DNA of 50,694 nt from Microvirga sp. 3-52. Its GTDB lineage: Bacteria > Pseudomonadota > Alphaproteobacteria > Rhizobiales > Beijerinckiaceae. The position numbers and the translations under genes were made by a program. The DNA lies in NCBI RefSeq assembly GCF_018383585.1, contig NZ_JAHAMK010000014.1:1-50694 (forward strand), written 5' to 3'. How positions within the stretch are numbered: position 1 is the first letter of the stretch; every line of letters starts with the position of its first letter. This document shows positions 24,568 to 33,068 of the stretch, one piece after another. Under the pieces are notes generated by a model. That model searched no databases and was not told where the DNA came from. It was given only the letters and a program-made list of their open reading frames with translations.

Positions 24568-26160
24568 TCAGTGCCGGAAGTGCCGGTGGCCCGTGAACAC
24601 CATGGCGAGGCCGGCCTCGTCGGCCGCCTTGATGACCTCGTCGTCGCGCATGGAGCCGCCGGGCTGGATCACCGCGGTGGCGCCGGCCTCCGCTGCGGCA
24701 AGCAGGCCGTCCGCGAAGGGGAAGAAGGCGTCGGAGGCCACCACCGAGCCCTTGGCGAGGGTCTCGGGAAGGTTCGCGGCCTTCGCGGCCTCGACGGCCT
24801 TCCAAGCGGCGATGCGGGAGGAGTCGACGCGGCTCATCTGGCCGGCCCCAATGCCTACCGTCGCGAGATCCTTGGCGTAGACGATGGCGTTCGACTTCAC
24901 GTGCTTGGCGACGCGGAAGGCGAAGCGCAGGTCCTCCAGCTCCCGGTCGGTGGGGGCGCGTTTCGTCACCACCTTCAAGTCCATGGCGTCGACCACGGCG
25001 TTGTCCCGGTTCTGCGCCAGGAAGCCGCCCGCGACCGTGCGCAGGGTCAGGCCCTCCTGGCGCGGATCGGGCAGGCCGCCGGCCAGCAGCAGGCGCAGGT
25101 TCTTCTTGGCCGCCACGATGGCGATCGCCTCCTCGGTGGCGTCGGGCGCGATGATCACTTCCGTGAAGATCTCGGTGATGGCCTTGGCAGCCTCCGCGTC
25201 GAGCGGCCGGTTCATGGCCACGATGCCGCCGAAGGCCGAGACCGGATCGCAGCGCAGGGCCTTCTCGTACGCCTCGCGCAAGGAGGTGCCCTCCGCGACG
25301 CCGCAAGGGTTGGCGTGCTTGACGATCACGATGGCGGCTGAGCGCTCGGGCGCGAACTCCGCCACGGCCTCGTAGGCCGCATCGGTGTCGTTGATGTTGT
25401 TGTAGGAGAGCTGCTTGCCCTGCACCTGGCGCGCGGTGGCGACACCCGGGCGGTTCTCCGGCGTGCGGTAGAAGGCGGCGCTCTGATGCGGGTTCTCGCC
25501 GTAGCGCATGACCTCCGCGATGGCGCCGCCGAGCGCGCGGAAGGGTGGCGTCTCTTCGCCGAGCTCGGCGGCGAACCAGTTGGAGATCGCCGCGTCGTAG
25601 GCAGCGGTGCGGGCATAGGCCTTCTGGGCCAGGCGCCGGCGCAGGGTCAGGGTGACGGAGCTGTCGTACTTGGTGAGATCTTCCAGAACGGCGCCATAAT
25701 CGCCGCCGTCCACCACCACGGCCACGTCGCCATGGTTCTTGGCCGCCGCGCGGATCATGGCGGGGCCGCCGATGTCGATGTTCTCGATGCAATCGTCAGA
25801 GGGCTTGCCGGCCGCGACCGTCGCCTCGAACGGATAGAGGTTCACCACCAGGAGGTCGATGGGCTGGATGCCATGGGCGAGCATCGCCGCCTGGTGCTCC
25901 GGATTGACCCGGATGCCGAGCAGGCCGCCGTGGACGGCGGGATGCAGCGTCTTCACGCGCCCGTCCATCATCTCCGGAAATCCCGTGAGCTCGCTCACGT
26001 CCTTCACGGGCAGGCCCGCCTCGCTGAGCGCCTTATGCGTGCCGCCGGTGGACACCAGCTCGATGCCGCGCTCGGAGAGCGCGCGCGCGAAGTCCACGAG
26101 CCCCGTCTTGTCGGATACGGAAAGCAGAGCGCGGGATACGCGCTTCAGGTCGCTCGGCAT
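24568..26160 (-). CDS. purH: Bifunctional AICAR formyltransferase / IMP cyclohydrolase
   Basis: This 530-residue enzyme catalyses the last two steps of de novo IMP synthesis. The N-terminal MGS-like cyclohydrolase domain (about 10-150) has [19 protein letters not shown] and [10 protein letters not shown]. The formyltransferase domain follows, with KHANPCG at 281-287, and ends FTGHRHFRH as in most PurH. The frame is open further upstream, but the ATG at 26160 ([18 protein letters not shown]) has GGAG 8 nt before it and is the conserved N-terminus. In many Rhizobiales, purH follows a heparinase-type gene and rsmB, as here, but an extra ATPase gene intervenes. Confidence 0.97.
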   Translation of the reverse strand: MPSDLKRVSRALLSVSDKTGLVDFARALSERGIELVSTGGTHKALSEAGLPVKDVSELTGFPEMMDGRVKTLHPAVHGGLLGIRVNPEHQAAMLAHGIQPIDLLVVNLYPFEATVAAGKPSDDCIENIDIGGPAMIRAAAKNHGDVAVVVDGGDYGAVLEDLTKYDSSVTLTLRRRLAQKAYARTAAYDAAISNWFAAELGEETPPFRALGGAIAEVMRYGENPHQSAAFYRTPENRPGVATARQVQGKQLSYNNINDTDAAYEAVAEFAPERSAAIVIVKHANPCGVAEGTSLREAYEKALRCDPVSAFGGIVAMNRPLDAEAAKAITEIFTEVIIAPDATEEAIAIVAAKKNLRLLLAGGLPDPRQEGLTLRTVAGGFLAQNRDNAVVDAMDLKVVTKRAPTDRELEDLRFAFRVAKHVKSNAIVYAKDLATVGIGAGQMSRVDSSRIAAWKAVEAAKAANLPETLAKGSVVASDAFFPFADGLLAAAEAGATAVIQPGGSMRDDEVIKAADEAGLAMVFTGHRHFRH

Positions 26161-26286
26161 GGCGGCCGCTCCATTCAAGGAAAAAGATGCGGGCGCGATA
26201 CCACGGCGGGCCGGGGATGGGAACCGGGGAGGACTGTGTTTCAGGCTGCTCCCTTGCGCAGTGGGCGGCAAATCCGTTGTCGCTGA

Positions 26287-26850
26287 TCACTGGCATTCCA
26301 TAGGACCTGAACAGCGCAATCCACCTGCTAGAGCCCTTTCGATAATATCAGCACGTTCTGACACACTGACCTTGGGCAAGATAGAAACTTTGTATCCAAG
26401 GGATGGGTAGGCTTCCAGCAGGCGAGAATACTCAGCCTCCGCTGCTTTCATGTCGTGACGCCGCTCTGGATCATTGACGTATATTTCTGGCCATGGCGGC
26501 GTCAGGAACACAGTTTGGTGGTAGCGGTGCGACTGAGCGAGTGAAGTAAGAATCGGCTCGTTCGTCAGGTGCTGTAGAAAAGCCGCAGCATCCACCAAGC
26601 TCCTGTCAAAGAACACCCATCCATTCAGAGTTGCTGCTGCTGCTCGATCTTCCAGGGCCATAGCGACTGCACGTTGAGAAAATGCCCGTTCGTCTTTCCA
26701 GGGAAGCGCCGTCCCACCTTCTTGCAGTTCTTGTTTGACGATTCGTCGGCCAGGCTCCTCCACCATGCGGTGGCCACGCCTGCCAAGCTCAGCAAGCAAG
26801 GTAGATTTGCCACCGCCTGAACAGCCGGAAATGATGACAAACCGCTCCAT
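26287..26850 (-). CDS. AAA family ATPase/kinase-like P-loop protein (AAA_28 type)
   Basis: This 187-residue protein starts directly with a P-loop, GCSGGGKST at 9-17. It then has RMVEEPGRRIVKQEL and a likely Walker-B-like stretch WVFFDRSLVDAAAFL near 78-92, and the late arginine-rich segment NDPERRHDMKAAEAEY resembles a lid. This architecture matches the AAA_28 group of single-domain nucleotide-dependent kinases/ATPases, whose substrates are mostly unknown. Base composition is visibly less GC-rich and codon choice more A/T-ended than in the flanking purH and heparinase genes. It lies inside a normally compact gene run, so horizontal acquisition is plausible. Confidence 0.78.
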   Translation of the reverse strand: MERFVIISGCSGGGKSTLLAELGRRGHRMVEEPGRRIVKQELQEGGTALPWKDERAFSQRAVAMALEDRAAAATLNGWVFFDRSLVDAAAFLQHLTNEPILTSLAQSHRYHQTVFLTPPWPEIYVNDPERRHDMKAAEAEYSRLLEAYPSLGYKVSILPKVSVSERADIIERALAGGLRCSGPMECQ

Positions 26851-26992
26851 TCACCCTCTTCTGTTTATGGTGTCGCGACTATTCCCATGAACGGCCTCAT
26901 CAGAGATGCAGCCCACCCCTGTTTCAATATCTGCGGCACAAGGGACTAAAAATCCCACACGTGCATAAGCAGCACTTTTCACAGGACTATCT

Positions 26993-28840
26993 TCAGATCA
27001 GCTCCGGTCCTGGCTCTGCAGTCTGCTCGGAGCTGAACGTGCGGGCGAGGCGCTCGAAGCGCCAGCGCACGGTCGGGGTCTCGCCCGGGCGGATCGTCAG
27101 TACGATCTGCTCGGTGCGCCGCATGCCTTCTGCGGTCGCCAGGAATACGCTGTCCTCGAGCTCCGCCTCGACCGGAGCGGCCGAGAACTGCCAGGCCTCC
27201 CGGTTGGGCAGCACCAGCATCACCACGCGGCCGCCTTGCGCGCGGCTCGCCCTGATGCCGGGCGCCAGGTGGAAGCGGATGATGGCCTGCACGGTCCCGG
27301 CCTGACCGCCCTCGCTCCAGAAATTGTCCTCGCCTTCCAGCACGTTGCCCTTGGGGGCAAGCTGCCAGCGCCGCTCGTGGGTGATGCCGAAACGGGCTTT
27401 ATATCCGTCATGGCTGGCGCTCAGCAGCTGGGCGTGCTCGCGTTCGCTGCGCTCCGCCGTCACCCGCTCCGGCGCGCTGATGACCACGGGGCCGACCCGG
27501 CGCAGGATCCAGGCGGAGATCCGGCGGTGCAGCCAACTCCCCTTCTTGTCGACGATCTGACTGGACGAGACGTCGTCGATGGAGGCGGTGGAATGCGCCA
27601 CCGTCGAACGCGAGGCCTGGATGATCGCATTGCCCGCGATGTAGGGGGTGCCGCAATTGACCACGATACGCTGGGCGGCGCTCGAGAACTCGAAGGACAG
27701 GCAGCCGGCCCCGGCATCCTGGGACAGGGGCCGCGGCGGCGGAGCGCCCACGTCGGCGACGAGCAGCGTGCGTCCGGCCTCGAGCCGTTCGTAGCCCGAA
27801 TGGGGCGCGTGGTGAATGGGCTGGCTGCGCATGTCGTCGTAGGTGAGCAGCGTCGCCAGATGATCGGCCGCGGTCACGCCCATGCCGTTGAAATGGGACA
27901 GCGTGCCGTCCCCGTGCCGGAACAGCCGCACCATCGGCAGCATCCGGTCGATGGCGTGGAGCAGGGCGTCGGGCGTGTCGACCTCTCGGCTGGCGAACAT
28001 CTGGCGCAGGGGCAGAAGATCGAACAGGAGATCGACGATGATGCGGGGATTGCGGCTCGCATGCCCGCCATCGGCCAGGATCTGCCATTCGAGTTCGCGG
28101 GCGAGCAGGCGGCTCGCGCGCCTCAGGTTCCGCTCGAGGCCCTCGCAGCACAGGCCGGCATAACAGAGCGCAATGGCGGCCATCAGCTGCTGGGAGGGCA
28201 GGGCGCCTGAGCGGACCTGCCGCTCCAGGGTGCGGACATGCTGGCCGATGATCTTCAGGAAGCGCTGGTAGAAGGCGTGGTCGGCGCCTTCCAGGATCAG
28301 CGGCGACTGGCTGATGAACGACATGAGCCGGCGCGCCGTGATCTCCGGGCTGCAGGCGATCCGCTTGTCGCCGAGCTTCGATGTGACGAACTCGTCCACC
28401 AGGGAGCGGGCATTGGCCTGGGCGAGCGCCGTGCCGGCCGCCCGCAGGTGCCGCAGCCAGCCGAAGCCGTAGAGCGCCTCGCCCCAGGCGCGGCTCGGCG
28501 GCGTGAAGGCGAAGGGGGAGCGCCCGCTGGTGGTGATGGCGCGGCCGGAAAAGGCGAAGAAGCCGGAATAGATGTCGGTCGCGATGGTGGGATCGGCCGT
28601 GCGCAGATCCTGGGGGGCGAAGAGAAGCCGCGTCGGCACCGGCGCGCTGGAGAGCCGGGACAGGCTCCAGACCGCGCTTTCGCGCATGGCGCGGCCTGCC
28701 TCGCGAGCGGCAAGCCTGTACAGACGCCAGCGATCCGGCCCGAAATCCACCCGTGGCGCTCCCCTTGTTCGCTTGAATCCCAGCCAACTTAGGTGAGGAG
28801 TTCCTGCTGACCGGTTAACAACAGGTAAGGGAGGATTCAC
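26993..28840 (-). CDS. Heparinase II/III family protein
   Basis: This 615-residue protein has an alpha-helical N-terminal toroid and a C-terminal beta-sandwich with the heparinase II/III segments (HFNGMGV, GAGCLSFEFSSAAQRIVVNCGTPYIAG, HSTASIDDVSSSQIV, VLEGEDNFWSEGG). Bacterial homologues next to rsmB and purH are common in Rhizobiales; their polysaccharide substrate is unknown and no signal peptide is seen here. The start is a GTG at 28838-28840 whose first base is shared with the last base of the rsmB TAG stop (TAGTG), implying translational coupling. A more internal start cannot be excluded. Confidence 0.88.
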   Translation of the reverse strand: MNPPLPVVNRSAGTPHLSWLGFKRTRGAPRVDFGPDRWRLYRLAAREAGRAMRESAVWSLSRLSSAPVPTRLLFAPQDLRTADPTIATDIYSGFFAFSGRAITTSGRSPFAFTPPSRAWGEALYGFGWLRHLRAAGTALAQANARSLVDEFVTSKLGDKRIACSPEITARRLMSFISQSPLILEGADHAFYQRFLKIIGQHVRTLERQVRSGALPSQQLMAAIALCYAGLCCEGLERNLRRASRLLARELEWQILADGGHASRNPRIIVDLLFDLLPLRQMFASREVDTPDALLHAIDRMLPMVRLFRHGDGTLSHFNGMGVTAADHLATLLTYDDMRSQPIHHAPHSGYERLEAGRTLLVADVGAPPPRPLSQDAGAGCLSFEFSSAAQRIVVNCGTPYIAGNAIIQASRSTVAHSTASIDDVSSSQIVDKKGSWLHRRISAWILRRVGPVVISAPERVTAERSEREHAQLLSASHDGYKARFGITHERRWQLAPKGNVLEGEDNFWSEGGQAGTVQAIIRFHLAPGIRASRAQGGRVVMLVLPNREAWQFSAAPVEAELEDSVFLATAEGMRRTEQIVLTIRPGETPTVRWRFERLARTFSSEQTAEPGPELI

Positions 28841-30159
28841 TATGATCGCGGTCCCTTGTGCACAAACCGTGCGACAAAGAAGCCGTCGAGGCCGCTGCGA
28901 TCATGCTCCGAAAGCGCCAGCTGGCTCGGCAGCGTGCGGATATCGCCCTCTGGCGTGATGCACTCGGCGACGCCGCCGATCTCGTCGGGCGCGATGGGCA
29001 TGCGGATGAATTCGGGATGGCGGTCGAGGAAGCCCTCCGCCTGGCGTTCGCCTTCCTCGGCTTCCAGCGAGCAGGTGCAGTAGACCAGCCGTCCGCCGAC
29101 TTTCAGGAGGCCTGCCGCCTTGTCGAGCAGGCGGGCCTGCAATCCGGAAAGCTTGCGGATGTCCTCCTCGCTCTTGGTCCAGGCCACGTCGGGATGGCGG
29201 CGGATGGTGCCGGTGGCCGAGCAGGGGGCATCGAGCAGGATGGCGTCGAAGGGGCCTGAGTCGAGCTTCTCCGCGTCGATGGCGCGGGTCTCAGCCTTCA
29301 GGTGGAGGCGGGAGAGGTTCTCCTCGAGCCGCTGCAGCCGCTTGGCCGAACGGTCGACGGCCAGCACATCGGCGCCGGCCGCCGCGAGTTGCGCGGTCTT
29401 GCCCCCGGGTGCGGCGCAGAGATCCGCGATGCGCTCGCCGGGCTTCGCCTGCAGCAGGCGGGCCGGCAGGGCGGCGGCGGCATCCTGAACCCACCATTCA
29501 CCCTCCTCGAAACCGGGCAGCTCGCGGATGGCCGTGCGCTCCTTCAGGCGGACGCTGCCGGTGGGCAGGAGAATCCCGCCGAGGCGTTCCGCCCAGGCTG
29601 CCGGATCGCTTTTCACCGTCAGGTCGACGGAGGCCAAAGAGCGGTGCGCCTCGGCGATGGTCGTGGCGAGCGGCTCGCCGTATTGCGCGATCCAGCGCTC
29701 CTCCAGCCAGGTCGGCGTGTCGAGCCAGGGATCGTCCTGGCTCAGGATTTCCTCGCGCTCGCGGGCGACGCGGCGCAGGACGGCATTGATGAAGCCACCG
29801 GCGTGATGGAGCTTGGGATCGTTCTGGGCAAGCTGCACGGCGCTGTCGACGACGGCATGGTCGGGCACGTCGAGAAACAGGATCTGCGCCGCGCCGGTGG
29901 CCAGCAGATGCATCAGGCGCTCGTCCTTCGGCGGCTTGTTGAGCCGCTCGTTCAAGGCCCGTCCGAGGGTGCCCAGGCGCCGGAAGGTCACGATGGCGAT
30001 GGCGCGGGCGAGCGCCTCGTCGCGGCCGGACAGATTTTCCGTCTGGGCCAATTCCTCCATCACGTCGTCGAGCGGCACGCGCCGCTTCATGGCTTCCGTC
30101 ACCGCCATCCAGGCAAGGCGGCGGGGCCCGAGGCCTGCCTGTTCGTCCGATTGATTCAA
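28840..30159 (-). CDS. rsmB: 16S rRNA (cytosine(967)-C(5))-methyltransferase
   Basis: This 439-residue enzyme has an N-terminal NusB-like RNA-binding domain (about 10-145) and a Rossmann methyltransferase domain. SAM-binding DLCAAPGGKT is at 247-256. The two catalytic cysteines of the RNA m5C family are Cys313 (DAPCSATGTIRRHPDV) and Cys363 (CTCSLEAEEG). No suitable ATG exists at the N-terminus. I propose a TTG start at 30159 (GGGGA 6 nt upstream), only 4 nt after the htpX stop; longer reading would overlap htpX. The first ATG inside would remove part of the NusB domain. Confidence 0.93.
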   Translation of the reverse strand: MNQSDEQAGLGPRRLAWMAVTEAMKRRVPLDDVMEELAQTENLSGRDEALARAIAIVTFRRLGTLGRALNERLNKPPKDERLMHLLATGAAQILFLDVPDHAVVDSAVQLAQNDPKLHHAGGFINAVLRRVAREREEILSQDDPWLDTPTWLEERWIAQYGEPLATTIAEAHRSLASVDLTVKSDPAAWAERLGGILLPTGSVRLKERTAIRELPGFEEGEWWVQDAAAALPARLLQAKPGERIADLCAAPGGKTAQLAAAGADVLAVDRSAKRLQRLEENLSRLHLKAETRAIDAEKLDSGPFDAILLDAPCSATGTIRRHPDVAWTKSEEDIRKLSGLQARLLDKAAGLLKVGGRLVYCTCSLEAEEGERQAEGFLDRHPEFIRMPIAPDEIGGVAECITPEGDIRTLPSQLALSEHDRSGLDGFFVARFVHKGPRS

Positions 30160-30163
30160 AACG

Positions 30164-31114
30164 TTATCCCCAGGGCCCGCGGCGGGTGCCGGTCGAGCCT
30201 CCGATTGAGCCCCCGGTGGAACCCCAGGGACTCGATGAACTCTGCGCGAAGGAGCCGGCGGGCTGCGCCGGCGTGCCCATCTCCTGCGCCAAAGCGTGCA
30301 GGGCCGCAATCCGGTTTTCCGTCGCGGGATGAGTGGAGAACAGATTGTCCACGCCTTGCCCGGAGAGCGGGTTGATGATGAAGAGCGAGGCGGTCGCGGG
30401 GCGGCGCTCCGCATCGGGGTTCGGAATATGCGCCACGCCGCCCGCGATGCGGGCGAGCGCCGAGGCGAGCGCCAGCGGCTGGCCGGAGATCTGTGCCCCC
30501 ATCCGGTCGGCGTCGTATTCCCGCGAACGGCTGATCGCCATCTGGATGATCATGGCGGCCAGGGGTGCCAGCAGCGCCGTGCCGATCATCACGATCGGGT
30601 TCGGCCGGTTCTCGCCCCGGCCGCCGAAGAGGAAGCCGAACTGGGCCAGCGTCGCGATGGCGCCGGCAATGGTCGCGCTCACCGTCATGATCAGGGTGTC
30701 GCGGTTCCTGATATGGGCGAGCTCGTGCGCCATCACCCCCGCCACCTCGTCAGGGGAGAGCATGTGGAGGAGGCCCGTGGTGGCGGCGACCGCCGCATTC
30801 TCCGGGTTGCGCCCGGTGGCGAACGCATTGGGTTGCGGATTGTCGATGAGATAGACCCGCGGCATGGGAAGGCCGGCGCGCCCTGCAAGATCGCGCACCA
30901 TATGGACCAGCTCGGGCGCCGTGCGCTCGTCCACCTCCACCGCGTGATGGGCGGCGAGCGCCAGCCGGTCCGAGTTCCAATAGGCGAAGACATTCGTCGC
31001 GAGGCCCAGACCCAACGCGATCATCATGCCGGTGCCGCCGCCCAGGAAATAGCCGACGACGCCGAACAGGGCCATCAGGCCCGCCAGCAGCATTCCGGTC
31101 TTGACGGTGTTCAT
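30164..31114 (-). CDS. htpX: Membrane zinc metalloprotease HtpX
   Basis: This 316-residue M48-family protease degrades damaged inner-membrane proteins alongside FtsH. Two N-terminal hydrophobic helices (about 8-26 and 28-46) precede the zinc site HELAH at 130-134, with the third ligand Glu199 in SRSREYDAD. Two more helices lie at about 145-165 and 175-195. The last 30 residues are a low-complexity Gly/Ser tail ([14 protein letters not shown]) not needed for catalysis. The ATG at 31114 has GTGGAG 6 nt upstream; a GTG at 31126 overlaps that site. It heads the htpX-rsmB-heparinase run. Confidence 0.95.
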   Translation of the reverse strand: MNTVKTGMLLAGLMALFGVVGYFLGGGTGMMIALGLGLATNVFAYWNSDRLALAAHHAVEVDERTAPELVHMVRDLAGRAGLPMPRVYLIDNPQPNAFATGRNPENAAVAATTGLLHMLSPDEVAGVMAHELAHIRNRDTLIMTVSATIAGAIATLAQFGFLFGGRGENRPNPIVMIGTALLAPLAAMIIQMAISRSREYDADRMGAQISGQPLALASALARIAGGVAHIPNPDAERRPATASLFIINPLSGQGVDNLFSTHPATENRIAALHALAQEMGTPAQPAGSFAQSSSSPWGSTGGSIGGSTGTRRGPWG

Positions 31115-31228
31115 CGGGGTCTCCACCTCGTGGTCAACACGAAATCCATCCGTTGAACCCTATGTGGGAACGGTCCAGCTCCCTCCCAAGGGTTCTTCCT
31201 CGAAGTCCGGCTCGCCGTGAGACCTTCC

Positions 31229-31248
31229 CGTCATGGCCGGCCATGACG
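31229..31248. repeat. Minimal cloverleaf-family palindrome, copy 6
   Basis: CGTCATGGCC followed directly by GGCCATGACG forms a perfect 20-bp palindrome with no loop. It is the closing stem and arm C word of the larger repeats, condensed. It is the only copy in a divergent promoter region (htpX / SDHAF4). Confidence 0.65.
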
Positions 31249-31326
31249 AGGCAGGGCCGGAATGCGGTGGGGCGAACTTTCAAGAGCTTCCTCCCAACGG
31301 GGCGGAAATCTGGCATAAGGCACCTC

Positions 31327-31557
31327 ATGAGCATGAACGACAATACTCCCCCCGAAGGCCCCGTCGAAGGCGCGGCTCCCGGCAAGCCCCTGTCCCCTGC
31401 GGCTCAAAGGGCTCTCGCGGAGGCCGCCCAGCGCCGGCTCGAGATCGATGCCCGCGCGGCCGAACTCGCGAAGCAGAAGGAGTTCCAGGGCCGCGGCGGC
31501 CTCGAGCCCGTTCGCTACGAGGATTGGGAGGTGAAAGGCCTGACGAGCGATTTTTAG
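31327..31557 (+). CDS. DUF1674 / SDHAF4-like succinate dehydrogenase assembly factor
   Basis: This 76-residue protein ends in the conserved DUF1674 block: RGGLEPVRYEDWEVKGLTSDF. LSPAAQRALAEAAQRR forms a charged helix before it. Eukaryotic SDHAF4 binds flavinylated SdhA during complex II assembly; the bacterial proteins are inferred to act likewise. The frame is open further upstream, but the ATG at 31327 (MSMNDN) has AAGG 6 nt before it and gives the usual length. No succinate dehydrogenase genes are nearby. Confidence 0.85.
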   Translation: MSMNDNTPPEGPVEGAAPGKPLSPAAQRALAEAAQRRLEIDARAAELAKQKEFQGRGGLEPVRYEDWEVKGLTSDF

Positions 31558-31578
31558 AGACCATTTTTTTCGGCCTCA

Positions 31579-31605
31579 TGTCACATCTGGCATCGCTGCC
31601 TCGTC
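31579..31605 (+). promoter_or_regulatory. ECF41-type sigma factor promoter
   Basis: TGTCACA (31579-31585) and CGTC (31602-31605) are separated by exactly 16 bp, the published ECF41 promoter signature. The site is about 40 bp upstream of the CMD start and reads toward the CMD-ECF41 gene pair. This implies autoregulation by the sigma factor encoded at 32093. Confidence 0.85.
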
Positions 31606-31644
31606 TTAGCATCGTGAGCAACACGATCCATGAGGACCAAGACG

Positions 31645-32106
31645 ATGAAAGCCCGTTTGATTCCCTTCGAAGTCGCCCCCGGTTCCCTGAAGCCGATGGT
31701 GGAGCTGGAAAAGACCCTGAAGAACAGCGGTCTGGAGCACAACCTGCTCGAGCTGGTGAAGATCCGCGCCTCGCAGATCAACGGCTGCGCCTTCTGCCTC
31801 CACATGCACACCAAGGATGCCCGCGCGAGCGGCGAGACCGAGGAGCGGATCTATCTCCTCAACGCCTGGCGGGAATCGCCGCTGTTCAATGACCGCGAGC
31901 GGGCTGCGCTCGCGTGGACCGAAGCCCTGACCCTGGTGGCCGAGACCCATGCTCCCGACGAGGATTATGCGGAGCTGAGCCGGCACTTCACACCCGTCGA
32001 GCAGGTCAATCTGACCCTGATGATCGGCGCGATCAACACCTGGAACCGTCTGGCCATCGGCTTCCGTTCGATCCATCCGGTCGAGGCAAGCCGTGCTGCC
32101 GCCTGA
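31645..32106 (+). CDS. Carboxymuconolactone decarboxylase (CMD/AhpD-like) family protein
   Basis: This 153-residue protein has the AhpD-like redox motif CAFCLHMH (Cys48, Cys51, His55) inside INGCAFCLHMHTKDARASGE, and the helical core MIGAINTWNRLAIGFR near the end. It is one of the COE proteins (carboxymuconolactone decarboxylase, oxidoreductase or epimerase) that characteristically neighbour ECF41 sigma factors; true carboxymuconolactone decarboxylase activity is unlikely. AGGA lies 8 nt before the ATG at 31645. An ATG at 31630 is in frame but poorer. Its 3' end overlaps the sigma gene by 14 nt. Confidence 0.9.
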   Translation: MKARLIPFEVAPGSLKPMVELEKTLKNSGLEHNLLELVKIRASQINGCAFCLHMHTKDARASGETEERIYLLNAWRESPLFNDRERAALAWTEALTLVAETHAPDEDYAELSRHFTPVEQVNLTLMIGAINTWNRLAIGFRSIHPVEASRAAA

Positions 32107-32986
32107 CGGCGACGCGGCGGACCGGTTCCAGCCCCTCAGGCCGGGGCTGGTCCGCCTGGCCTACCGCATGCTCGGCTCCATCGCGGAAGCCGAGGACGTG
32201 GTGCAGGAAACCTATATCCGCTGGCACCAGACGGACCGGTCCGCCATCCGCGAACCGGGCGCCTTCCTGTCCAAGACGGTCACGCGCCTGTGCCTCGACA
32301 TCCTCAAATCGGCGCGGGTCAAGCGCGAGACCTATATCGGGCCCTGGCTGCCCGAGCCGGTCCTGGAAGCGGAACAGGAGGACATGAGCGAGGATCTGTC
32401 GCTGAGCCTGATGATGGCCCTGGAGCGGCTTTCGCCGCTCGAGCGCGCAGCCTTTCTCCTGCACGACGTCTTCGGGCTCGGATTCGACGAGGTCGCCACG
32501 ACCCTGGACCGGGACCCGGCCGCTTGCCGCCAGCTCGCGGCCCGCGCGCGAAAGAACGTCCGCGCGGACCGGCCGCGCTACGCCATCGACCGGGATGAAG
32601 GCGAGCGGATGACCGATGCATTCTTCGCCGCCTCGCGCAGCGGCGACCTGACGGCGCTGCGAAATCTCCTGGCGGAGAACGTCGTCTCCTACACGGATGG
32701 CGGCGGCATCCGGAATGCGGCCCTCAACCCGCTCTTCGGTTTCCGCCGGGTGTCGGGCCTCTTCATGGGCGTGGCGCGCAAGGACGAAGGCCAATTGCCT
32801 CCCGTTCTCTACAAGGGGCTGATCAACGGATTGCCCGGCTTCGTCACCCTCGAAAAGGACGGCATGGTGCAGACCACGTCCCTCGACATCGAGGATGGCC
32901 GCATCGTCGGGGTCTATATCGTGCGCAATCCCGAAAAGCTCCGGCATCTCTCGGATCTCGCAGGTGCAGCGGACGTGGCGAATTAA
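32093..32986 (+). CDS. ECF41 family RNA polymerase sigma factor (SigJ-like) with SnoaL-like C-terminal domain
   Basis: This 297-residue sigma factor has region 2 at about 12-75 (LVRLAYRMLGSIAEAEDVVQETYIRW), the ECF41 linker word WLPEP at 85-89, and region 4 at about 105-158. The C-terminal SnoaL-like domain has DGGG at 202-205 and NPEKL at 279-283 (usual form NPDKL). In ECF41 proteins this fused domain controls activity, and no anti-sigma gene is required; none is present here. The start is a GTG with GAGG 6 nt upstream, inside the 3' end of the CMD gene, so translation is coupled. Confidence 0.94.
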   Translation: MLPPDGDAADRFQPLRPGLVRLAYRMLGSIAEAEDVVQETYIRWHQTDRSAIREPGAFLSKTVTRLCLDILKSARVKRETYIGPWLPEPVLEAEQEDMSEDLSLSLMMALERLSPLERAAFLLHDVFGLGFDEVATTLDRDPAACRQLAARARKNVRADRPRYAIDRDEGERMTDAFFAASRSGDLTALRNLLAENVVSYTDGGGIRNAALNPLFGFRRVSGLFMGVARKDEGQLPPVLYKGLINGLPGFVTLEKDGMVQTTSLDIEDGRIVGVYIVRNPEKLRHLSDLAGAADVAN

Positions 32987-33068
32987 TTGGTGAAGACCCA
33001 TCAGGAGCGAAAGCACCTGTTGTTCCCTCGCCGGCCTCCCGCTACCTTGCCGCAAAAGGGGAGGGCGC

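Noticed and set aside
26993..28840. Polysaccharide biosynthesis or degradation locus around the heparinase-like gene
   Set aside because: Neighbours are rsmB, htpX and purH; no glycosyltransferase, lyase or sugar transporter is nearby.
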